A stretch of DNA of 5,359 bases from Nitrospiraceae bacterium (GTDB lineage Bacteria > Nitrospirota > Nitrospiria > Nitrospirales > Nitrospiraceae), in the NCBI GenBank assembly GCA_025934615.1, contig JAICXS010000175.1, positions 1 through 5,359 on the forward strand, in the 5' to 3' direction. The first letter of the stretch is position 1; every line of letters begins with the position of its first letter. The notes below the pieces were generated by a model. That model was not told where the DNA came from, did not search any database, and saw only the letters and a list, made by a program, of their open reading frames with translations. A program made the position numbers and the translations under genes. Shown here piece by piece: positions 1 through 5,343 of this stretch.

Positions 1-91
1 AAACAGCCAGTGCGAGGCGTTTGGATAATCGTTCGTGAGCCGCCTGTGCCGTTTTGAGAGCCGGCCCTAACAACCAACGCTTGAGAACCAT
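1..91 (-). CDS. APC-superfamily permease (KimA/YdaO-like), N-terminal fragment
   Basis: The reverse strand from the ATG at 91-89 reads without a stop to the window edge, giving 30 residues beginning MVLKRWLLGPALKT and ending ERLSKRLALAV. A basic start, K-R-x-L-L-G, then L-K-T-x-x-A-A, then E-R-L-S-K and A-L-A is the pattern I associate with the cytoplasmic lead-in to transmembrane helix 1 of APC-superfamily transporters such as the potassium importer KimA/YdaO. These are inner-membrane secondary transporters of amino acids or K+. An in-frame TAA at 100-98 lies just upstream, so this ATG is the first possible in-frame ATG start. No Shine-Dalgarno sequence precedes it; a -10-like element lies so close that the mRNA may be leaderless. 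The gene is divergent from the oxidase and need not be related to it. The transmembrane part lies outside the window, so family is likely but substrate is unknown. Confidence 0.6.
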   Translation of the reverse strand, partial: MVLKRWLLGPALKTAQAAHERLSKRLALAV

Positions 92-96
92 GTGGC

Positions 97-105
97 ATTA
101 TCGCA
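97..105 (-). promoter_or_regulatory. Candidate extended -10 promoter element of the divergent permease gene
   Basis: On the - strand this reads TGCGATAAT, an extended -10 (TGn) followed by a hexamer matching TATAAT at five of six positions. Taking the last T as -7 places the expected transcription start at about 90-91, on the ATG of the permease. No good -35 is seen; CTTACA lies 19 bases upstream of the hexamer and matches at four positions. Extended -10 promoters can work without a strong -35. The coincidence with the missing Shine-Dalgarno supports a leaderless transcript, but this is inferred from sequence only. Confidence 0.35.
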
Positions 106-182
106 CAAGAGCGTTCACGACTGTAAGGCAGACCCGCGCGGCCAGTAAGGTTTTCATGGGCCCGGCCGTATTTTGGGGACAC

Positions 183-194
183 GACGATATCGTC
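183..194. promoter_or_regulatory. Perfect 12-base palindrome, possible operator
   Basis: GACGATATCGTC is a perfect inverted repeat of 6 + 6 bases with no spacer. It lies about 80 bases upstream of the oxidase -35 and about 80 bases upstream of the permease -10, so it is midway between the two divergent promoters and could bind a dimeric regulator. A palindrome of this length has roughly a one in ten chance of appearing somewhere in an intergenic region of this size, so the site is only a candidate. It does not match the copper-regulator boxes I know (CueR, CsoR, CopR/CusR). Confidence 0.25.
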
Positions 195-195
195 A

Positions 196-238
196 GCCGA
201 ATTACCAGCTGATTGTTCTGGTACTGATTCGATTCGGC
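196..238. repeat. Nested inverted repeat in the intergenic region
   Basis: The outer arms are GCCGAAT (196-202) and ATTCGGC (232-238). Directly inside are TACCAG (203-208) and CTGGTA (218-223). The left arms are contiguous, so the whole can fold as a 13-pair stem with a 9-base loop (209-217) and an 8-base bulge on the right side (224-231). CTGATT occurs in both the loop (209-214) and the bulge (224-229). It begins one base after the 12-base palindrome. No T-run follows on either strand, so a factor-independent terminator is unlikely. A regulator binding region or a structured element is possible; its function is unknown. Confidence 0.35.
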
Positions 239-271
239 GTTATGATGAGTTCGATTTAGGATGACGGGGGG

Positions 272-300
272 TTGACACAGGAAAGTCACTTGAGTATCGT
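272..300 (+). promoter_or_regulatory. Candidate sigma70-type promoter of the oxidase gene
   Basis: TTGACA (272-277) is a perfect -35 hexamer. With the ideal 17-base spacer it is followed by TATCGT (295-300), which matches the -10 consensus at four of six positions. The expected start is near 307, which gives a leader of about 150 bases before the ATG at 457. TGAC (273-276) and GTCA (285-288) form a short inverted repeat overlapping the -35, but four-base arms are weak evidence for an operator. GGGTTGAC (269-276) recurs at 320-327, but the second copy has no acceptable -10 at normal spacing. Confidence 0.42.
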
Positions 301-441
301 TATGCCTTTCTTCCGCCGAGGGTTGACTGCAACGCGAATGGTTCGACATGAGATTTAAAAAGAGATTGAAGTGGAGGAGAGCGTTTTCCTGCCAGCGCCA
401 GCATACTGTGAATTTTACCAACCGTTAATCCAATTTCATTG

Positions 442-449
442 TAAGGAGG
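442..449 (+). promoter_or_regulatory. Strong ribosome binding site fixing the oxidase start
   Basis: TAAGGAGG is fully complementary to the usual 16S rRNA 3' end and stands 7 bases before the ATG at 457. It supports this start rather than any internal ATG, and the protein made from it begins with a complete signal peptide. Confidence 0.9.
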
Positions 450-456
450 CCGGTCC

Positions 457-552
457 ATGTATCACCTCAAGGATCACTGTCGTTTTCTTAGTTGGTTCCT
501 CGGCATCGTAGCTGGCGGAGCCTTCTTGTGTGCTCCCTGTCCGGCTGCAGCC
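457..552 (+). other. Sec signal peptide of the oxidase
   Basis: Residues 1-32 have a short polar, basic start (K5, R9), a hydrophobic stretch from about F10 to A26 and a c-region ending in A30-A31-A32, with likely cleavage before E33. There is no twin arginine, so Sec rather than Tat export is indicated. The cysteines at 25 and 28 do not sit in a proper lipobox, so a lipoprotein is unlikely. Confidence 0.85.
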
Positions 553-3500
553 GAATCGCCAGATTCACACGCTCAACATACCTCAATGGGCCATCAAACT
601 CCCGAATGGGCTGAAAAGCTCAAGGGACAGACCATCATAGAAGACACGATGGAAGGACGCCCCAATCGTGCCGCGATGGTGGAGATGCAGCATGAACGCA
701 TCATGCATCAGATGGCGAATGATCCCCAGGCGCAGCAGATTAGCTCCGGGATGTACAACTCCATGTCCATGCTCCACCAGTATGGTGCAGGCAATCAGGG
801 CCAAGACATGCTCTTGATGTCGGACCCACGGACAGAGCCCGTGTCCCAGGGCGGCCGATGCCCTGCGAATGCTCCCGTGCGGCAGTACAACGTATCCGCG
901 ATCAACGTCGAAATCACGCTCAATCAGTGGTTGGATTTCTATCCCGGCTACATGTACACATTGGCTGAAGATCTGGAAAAAGTCCGTGATGAGGAAGCCA
1001 AGAATAAGGCCGCGCGCGAGAAAGAAGGATTCGATCCGGGGGCGGTGATTCCCGGCGTGCAAGCACAGTGGATTCAGCCGCTCGTGATCCGTGGGAACCA
1101 AGGCGATTGCGTCAAAATTAAGCTGCAAAATACGCTGGAAGGCGGCGAGGACGTGAGCCTGCACATCCATGGTTCCAACATGGTTATCGGTTCGACCGGG
1201 AAGCCGGCGACGACGACCAATCCCGATTCCATCGTGGCGAAAGATAAGAGCGTTGACTTGGAGTGGTATATCCACCCCACGACGCAAGAGGGCGCCCGTC
1301 AGTTCCATAGCTACAGCAACGATCGTGAGTTGACTGTCATGGGATTGTTCGGCACATTCGTGGTCGAGCCGAAAGGATCTGAATATTATGAGCCGCTCGG
1401 AAGCGGCGAGCCGACCATTCAGCGCAGCGGCTGGCAGACGATCATTAAAAATGGGACGGGGCCAGACTTCCGCGAGTTTGTGTTGATGTATCACGAAGTG
1501 GGTGATGAAGCGTTCCGTCCGGTCAATAAGAAGGGCGAATTTCTTCCGCAACGTGACCCGCTGACCGATGCGTATCGTCCGGGCGGCCGCGCGATCAACT
1601 ATCGCAGTGAGCCGTTCGGCATCAATAATATGCATGTGCAACACGAATACTTCGGCTTCGAAGATGAATCGATGGGGTATAGCTCCTATACGTTCGGCGA
1701 TCCCTCTCCGACGATCCCACGTTCCTACATGGGCGATCCGGCGAAATTCCGCCTGGTACATGGCGGATCGGAAGTGTTCCACTCTCACCATCCCCATGGC
1801 GGAACCATTCGCTGGCCGCGGAGCCCGCGTGCGATCGATGAAATGCCGATGTGGCATGCTGCAAAGAACGGCCCGGTGAAGTATCCGGTGATTCGTGCAA
1901 AGACCGATCGCGTCGATGTGGAAGTAATCGGACCGTCTGAAGCGTTGGATCTTGAGACGGAGTGCGGGTCAGGTCTGTGCCAGCAGTTGGCCGGTGATTT
2001 CTTGTTCCATTGCCACGTCGCGCATCACTATGTTGCAGGCATGTGGGGCTATTGGCGCGTCTATAACACACTACAACAGGGTGAGACGCACAACGATGTG
2101 ATGCCGGATCTGCGAGAATTGCCGGATCGGAAAGGCCGGATCAAAGGACCGGTCACATCAGATCAGTTGGTCGGCAAGACGGTCGATTGGTTCGGCAAGA
2201 CGTTTCAAATCGTCGATAAGGGTAAAAGCAATTGGAAATCCAATCCCGCCGTCGTGACGATCAAGGATTGGGTCGAGATGCAACTTCCGACGCAGGGCAA
2301 GCCAGGACACAAGGATGATGAGAAGGGCCAGACAGTGTCCTATGACGCGACCGTACTCGATTGGACGTGGAACGGCAATCGTGCCATGTCTGAGAAAGAA
2401 AGCACTATTGATAACCCGAAGTATAAATCCAAGACTCCGGGGCAGCGGCGCGCCATCTTTTTCGAGCCGGCGACCGGCAAGGTGTCATTTCCACACTTGA
2501 CGCCCCATTTTGGGAAGCGCGTCATGTTTTCGCCGGGGCACGTCGGCGCGCCATGGTTGGAGCCGATCCACGTGGATGAGAACGGCGAGCGAACGGCTGA
2601 GAATGCAAAGCCGGGTGAAAATGGACGTTGGAGTCTCTGCCCGGAGAACGCCGGACGGAAGTACTACAATATCCACTTCATCAAGCTGCCGATCACAATG
2701 GCGAAGAAACAAGGGAATGAGCCGCCCGTGGTCGATCCGAACGGCTTGATTTATGTGCTGCACGAAGAAGAGTCGTCTATTCGAGCCAATGACGATCTAA
2801 AATATCCGTTGGTATTTCGTGCCAACATCTATGATTGCATTGATTGGACACTGACGAGCGAGTGGGATGACGACGATTACACGAACTTCCAGTCGTCCAA
2901 GATCAACATCCACCCGCATTTTTTGCAGTTCGATAACCAATCATCGGACGGCGTGATCACCGGCTTTTCTTATGAGCAGTCGGTGCGTCCCTTCACCATG
3001 CTGGAGAAGAAGACCAAGAAGGGTCTTCCAGCCCCGATGAATACGGTTGTCACCGGCGAAGCCAAGAAAGGTTCGCGGACGCTACAAGTAAAGAATGCGG
3101 CCCAATACCATCCGAACACCGAAATATTGATCGGTGCGGATAATGTGAAGGGCAACGAAATTCAGCGCATTAAAGAGATCAAGGGCAATACCATCACGCT
3201 GGTGAAGCCCATGCGCTTCGATCATCCGAAGAACGACATCGTGACGGTGGAGTTTGTACGGCAACGTCTGTGGGCGGATGCTGATGTCGGGACGGTGTTC
3301 TGGCATGACCACGCCTTCGGGGCCACCACATGGCCGCATGGCGGATTTGGCACCTTGATCGTCGAGCCCGTTGGATCGACCTATCACGATCCCAAGAGCG
3401 GCAAAGAGATTCGGAGCGGCCCCGTCGCCGATATCCGGACCTCCGAGCCAGTCGGCTACGGCGTCAATGGCAGCTTCCGCGAATTGATGGTACAGGTGCA

Positions 3501-5316
3501 CGATACCGTACCGCACACTGTGAATATCGTGACGGCCGGCAATCCTCCCGGGCAGCCGATCGAGGTCGCCTTGGAAGCCGGCAAGACAGTGTCGTTCATG
3601 ATGCCGGAAAAGTTGTATATGACACCGATGCCGTTCCTGAACGGCGGGACCCATACAACGGGCAGTGGACTTAACTTCCGAGCTGAGCCGATTGCCCAGC
3701 GGTTAGCCGGCAATCCGGAAGCGTCGCAAATCTTTAACAGCGAAATCCATGGTGATCCTGACACGCCCCTGTTGCGGGCGTACTTAGGCGATACCATGGT
3801 GTTTCGTCTGCTGCACACGCTCATGAATGAAACGATGACGTGGACATTGTCCGGTCATACATTCTTGAGCGAGCGGTATGCGGGCGATGCGAATCGTAAA
3901 AATTCCATTCACATTGGAATTGCCGAGCGGTATGACCTCGTTGTGCCGCAGGCCGGCGGAGCGCGGCTCCAGCCCGGTGATTACATTCACTTCAACGGCC
4001 GGTCGTCCAAATTCTCAGAGGGCGGCTGGGGCATCGTCCGGGTCTACGATAAGGAGCAAGCAGATCTGCAAAAATTGCCGGCCGGGTATTCGGGGCGCAA
4101 CGAGCTTCCCAAGGCGCAGCCGGTCTGCCCGGAAGGCGCTCCCGTGAAGACGTTTAACGTCGTCGCTCAGGATTATCCGGGTATGAAGTTCAATCCCAAA
4201 GCACCCGAGACGATCGAAGTCGACTTCGAGCGAACGATTCAAATCGCGAATCCCGAGGCAAAAATCTATACCTTGGAAGAAGATGTCGCAAAGGTCGCCG
4301 GTGGGATGCAGCCCATGCCGCTCACATTGAGGGCCAATGTCGGGGATTGTATCAAGGTCAATTTGAAGAACAAGATGAAGAGCGGCCGGGCCTCGTTCTC
4401 AGCTATTTCCCTGACATTCGATCCTAAGGATTCCTTGGGAGCGAATGTCGGCAAGAACCCCGGCGATCAGACGATCGCCGCGGGCGAAAGCCGGACGTAC
4501 ACGTACTATGCGGATCCCTTCAATGGTGAGATTGCTTCCTTGGTATGGGATTGGGGCAATGTCATGGTCAATCCTCGAAACGGCCTCTTCGGCGCGATCG
4601 TGATTGGTCCGAAGGGATCGAAGTATCGGGATCCCAAGACGGGGACGGATATTTCTAATAAGAACAGTTGGGTCGCCGATGTGATTATCGATCGATCGGT
4701 CGCGGGGAACGAGATGCGGTCGAACTATCGTGACGCTGCGCTCTTCTTCCAAGATGAAGACAACATCATCGGGACCAGCTTCATGCCGTACGTGCAGAAC
4801 GTCGCGGGGTTGACCGGGATCAACTACCGATCGGAGCCGTACAAGTATCGTGAAGAAACCGGCTGTTCGTTGGGAAAAATGTTCCAACCATGTACAGCCG
4901 ACAAACCTGAAGATCCGGTGACGCCCATTATCGAGGCGCATGCCGGCGATCCGGTTCGAATTCACGTATTCGGCGCGAACAATGAACAGAATCAAATGTT
5001 CAGTGTCGAAAAGCACGAGTGGCCGATCGAGCCGTTTATGCGAGGAGCCGATCAAATCAGCGTGGTCGAATTCTCCGGCTCCGAGACGATCGACGCCTTT
5101 ATTCCATCGGCAGGAGGCGTCTATCGATTGGCCGGCGACTATGTGTACAGCAATCAGCGCTTGCCGTATTCGCAATCCGGACAGTGGGGCTATCTGCGTG
5201 TCCTTCCGTCGGGCGATCAACGGTTGCTGCCGTTGAGCGGCGCGGTCGCTGGAGCGAAGAAGGCGGATGCAGGAACACCATCGGACATCAAGGCGATCCC
5301 GGTGGCTTCCAACTAG
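457..5316 (+). CDS. Giant six-cupredoxin-domain multicopper oxidase, secreted (ceruloplasmin/MnxG-like)
   Basis: The 1619-residue product should take electrons one at a time from a substrate at a type 1 copper and reduce O2 to water at a trinuclear copper centre in the periplasm. It has a Sec signal peptide (1-32), a Met/His-rich segment (33-128) and three two-cupredoxin units at about 135-536, 728-1198 and 1224-1585, with a long linker between units 1 and 2. The four oxidase motifs are each complete once: HPH at 819-821 and HDH at 950-952 (domain 3), HxxHxHG at 442-448 and HCHxxxHxxxxM at 518-529 (domain 2). Typical laccases and CueO/CopA types are about 500-600 residues and human ceruloplasmin about 1065, so this is unusually long. 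Six-domain bacterial relatives include the Mn(II) oxidase MnxG, but I cannot assign the substrate (Mn, Fe, Cu(I) or an organic reductant). There is no C-terminal anchor. It appears monocistronic, with a hairpin following the stop. The oxidase class is nearly certain; the physiological role is open. Confidence 0.93.
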   Translation: MYHLKDHCRFLSWFLGIVAGGAFLCAPCPAAAESPDSHAQHTSMGHQTPEWAEKLKGQTIIEDTMEGRPNRAAMVEMQHERIMHQMANDPQAQQISSGMYNSMSMLHQYGAGNQGQDMLLMSDPRTEPVSQGGRCPANAPVRQYNVSAINVEITLNQWLDFYPGYMYTLAEDLEKVRDEEAKNKAAREKEGFDPGAVIPGVQAQWIQPLVIRGNQGDCVKIKLQNTLEGGEDVSLHIHGSNMVIGSTGKPATTTNPDSIVAKDKSVDLEWYIHPTTQEGARQFHSYSNDRELTVMGLFGTFVVEPKGSEYYEPLGSGEPTIQRSGWQTIIKNGTGPDFREFVLMYHEVGDEAFRPVNKKGEFLPQRDPLTDAYRPGGRAINYRSEPFGINNMHVQHEYFGFEDESMGYSSYTFGDPSPTIPRSYMGDPAKFRLVHGGSEVFHSHHPHGGTIRWPRSPRAIDEMPMWHAAKNGPVKYPVIRAKTDRVDVEVIGPSEALDLETECGSGLCQQLAGDFLFHCHVAHHYVAGMWGYWRVYNTLQQGETHNDVMPDLRELPDRKGRIKGPVTSDQLVGKTVDWFGKTFQIVDKGKSNWKSNPAVVTIKDWVEMQLPTQGKPGHKDDEKGQTVSYDATVLDWTWNGNRAMSEKESTIDNPKYKSKTPGQRRAIFFEPATGKVSFPHLTPHFGKRVMFSPGHVGAPWLEPIHVDENGERTAENAKPGENGRWSLCPENAGRKYYNIHFIKLPITMAKKQGNEPPVVDPNGLIYVLHEEESSIRANDDLKYPLVFRANIYDCIDWTLTSEWDDDDYTNFQSSKINIHPHFLQFDNQSSDGVITGFSYEQSVRPFTMLEKKTKKGLPAPMNTVVTGEAKKGSRTLQVKNAAQYHPNTEILIGADNVKGNEIQRIKEIKGNTITLVKPMRFDHPKNDIVTVEFVRQRLWADADVGTVFWHDHAFGATTWPHGGFGTLIVEPVGSTYHDPKSGKEIRSGPVADIRTSEPVGYGVNGSFRELMVQVHDTVPHTVNIVTAGNPPGQPIEVALEAGKTVSFMMPEKLYMTPMPFLNGGTHTTGSGLNFRAEPIAQRLAGNPEASQIFNSEIHGDPDTPLLRAYLGDTMVFRLLHTLMNETMTWTLSGHTFLSERYAGDANRKNSIHIGIAERYDLVVPQAGGARLQPGDYIHFNGRSSKFSEGGWGIVRVYDKEQADLQKLPAGYSGRNELPKAQPVCPEGAPVKTFNVVAQDYPGMKFNPKAPETIEVDFERTIQIANPEAKIYTLEEDVAKVAGGMQPMPLTLRANVGDCIKVNLKNKMKSGRASFSAISLTFDPKDSLGANVGKNPGDQTIAAGESRTYTYYADPFNGEIASLVWDWGNVMVNPRNGLFGAIVIGPKGSKYRDPKTGTDISNKNSWVADVIIDRSVAGNEMRSNYRDAALFFQDEDNIIGTSFMPYVQNVAGLTGINYRSEPYKYREETGCSLGKMFQPCTADKPEDPVTPIIEAHAGDPVRIHVFGANNEQNQMFSVEKHEWPIEPFMRGADQISVVEFSGSETIDAFIPSAGGVYRLAGDYVYSNQRLPYSQSGQWGYLRVLPSGDQRLLPLSGAVAGAKKADAGTPSDIKAIPVASN
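553..840 (+). other. Met/His-rich N-terminal segment of the mature oxidase
   Basis: Residues 33-128 precede the first cupredoxin domain. The stretch from about 33 to 126 holds 11 methionines and 6 histidines, clustered in short patterns such as SMGH, IMHQM, MYNSMSM and DMLLM. It has no Cys and no clear fold. Met/His clusters in periplasmic copper proteins often bind Cu(I) or Cu(II), so a copper-loading or copper-sensing tail is a reasonable inference, but a plain flexible linker is also possible. Confidence 0.5.
859..1386 (+). other. Cupredoxin domain 1 (unit 1), partly decayed trinuclear-type motifs
   Basis: Residues about 135-310. It starts with CPANAPV (C135), has GDC (C218), then HIHG with H236 and H238, and FHSY with H284 and Y286 twelve residues before the closing GLFGTFVVEP strand. 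The position equivalent to Y286 is H952 in domain 3. Three of the four trinuclear ligands are therefore present and one is replaced by Tyr. The presumed partner, domain 6, has no ligands, so no functional trinuclear site is expected here. Confidence 0.75.
1429..2064 (+). other. Cupredoxin domain 2 (unit 1) with intact type 1 copper and half of the trinuclear ligands
   Basis: Residues about 325-536. It contains INYRSEP (380-386), then FHSHHPHGG, in which H442 (type 1), H445 and H447 (trinuclear) fit HxxHxHG. The second motif is HCHVAHHYVAGM, in which H518 and H520 (trinuclear), C519, H524 and axial M529 (type 1) fit HCHxxxHxxxxM. C503 and C508, just before the second motif, may form a disulfide. 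This is the only domain with a complete type 1 site; a Met axial ligand usually goes with a moderate redox potential compared with Leu or Phe. Confidence 0.92.
2065..2637 (+). other. Long linker between oxidase units 1 and 2
   Basis: Residues about 537-727, roughly 190 residues, whereas units 2 and 3 are joined by only about 25. The segment has no Cys. Its first part is charged and rich in Lys and Asp; the latter part, about 675-708, is His- and Pro-rich (FPHLTPHFGKR, SPGHVG, EPIHVD). I recognise no domain. It joins the two domains that should share the active site, so it may wrap around or cap that site; this is inference. Confidence 0.6.
2638..3381 (+). other. Cupredoxin domain 3 (unit 2) with intact trinuclear ligands and an inserted module
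   Basis: Residues about 728-975. It starts with CPENAG (C728) and has YDC (C794), an acidic loop with D804-D807, then H819-P-H821 and W-H950-D-H952 followed by the GGFGTLIVEP strand. These four His complete the trinuclear set begun in domain 2. The stretch between the two His pairs is about 130 residues, against about 45 in domain 1, because of the insert at about 860-932. Confidence 0.88.
3034..3252 (+). other. Small beta-rich module inserted in domain 3
   Basis: Residues about 860-932. The order T-L-Q-V-x-N-A-A, E-I-L-I-G, I-Q-R-I-K-E-I-K-G-N-T-I-T-L and F-D-H-P resembles a small all-beta module seen in many secreted and phage structural proteins, where a strand, an 'EILI' strand, a hairpin around G-N and a 'DH' turn follow each other. 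It has no counterpart in domain 1 or 5. The resemblance is from memory of the pattern; the role is unknown. Confidence 0.45.
3469..4050 (+). other. Cupredoxin domain 4 (unit 2), copper ligands lost
   Basis: Residues about 1005-1198. The fold signature remains: LNFRAEP (1072-1078), YLGDTMVFRLLH and GDYIHFNGRSS...GGWGIVRVY. By alignment with domain 2, the type 1 ligands are replaced by M1127 (for H442), N1180 (for C519), K1185 (for H524) and G1190 (for M529), and the trinuclear His by T1130 and S1132. It cannot hold a type 1 copper and is probably structural. Confidence 0.75.
4126..4626 (+). other. Cupredoxin domain 5 (unit 3), copper ligands lost
   Basis: Residues about 1224-1390. It starts with CPEGAPV (C1224), has GDC (C1298), and ends in GLFGAIVIGP. 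Counting from GDC, the positions of the first His pair hold A1316 and S1318; counting back from GLFG, the second pair is W1364-D-W1366, in exact register with H950-D-H952. None of the four trinuclear ligands remains. Confidence 0.75.
4690..5211 (+). other. Cupredoxin domain 6 (unit 3), copper ligands lost
   Basis: Residues about 1412-1585. It has INYRSEP (1455-1461), a Cys pair C1470/C1479, AHAGDPVRIHVFG and a final GDYVYSNQRLPYSQSGQWGYLRV. In register with domain 2, N1566 replaces the type 1 Cys, Y1571 the His and Q1576 the axial Met. A tail of about 34 residues rich in Ala, Gly and Lys follows, with no membrane anchor. Confidence 0.75.
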
Positions 5317-5343
5317 GAGCTGCACTGCTGAAGAGTCGAAGGG

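Noticed and set aside
323..351. Second promoter starting from TTGACT (323-328)
   Set aside because: At 16-18 base spacing there is no acceptable -10 (GACATG, ACATGA, CATGAG). The TTTAAA at 354-359 is 25 bases away, which is too far.
98..421. Open frame of 107 codons on the - strand in the intergenic region
   Set aside because: It ends at the TAA just before the permease start and is in the same frame. Its composition is unlike a protein family I know, it overlaps the + strand promoter and leader, and it has no ribosome binding site I can see.
520..540. Lipoprotein signal at C25 or C28 of the oxidase
   Set aside because: The preceding residues (AFL and CAP) do not fit a lipobox, whereas A30-A31-A32 gives a good ordinary cleavage site.
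583..1857. Open frame of 424 codons antisense to the oxidase
   Set aside because: The opposite strand encodes clear cupredoxin motifs in the same region. The antisense product is rich in His, Arg and Ile as expected from reading codons backwards, and shows no recognisable domain.
3469..4050. Second functional type 1 copper site in domain 4
   Set aside because: The Cys, both His and the Met positions are N1180, M1127, K1185 and G1190, so the site cannot form.
457..5316. Assignment as a Mn(II) oxidase (mnxG) or a copper-resistance oxidase (copA, cueO)
   Set aside because: The six-domain size favours an MnxG-like comparison, but substrate cannot be deduced from copper ligands, and no Mn-oxidation or copper-resistance neighbour is in the window. 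No gene symbol is justified.
4399..5325. Open frame of 308 codons antisense to the end of the oxidase
   Set aside because: It is a shadow of the GC-rich coding strand, with no ribosome binding site or domain pattern I recognise.
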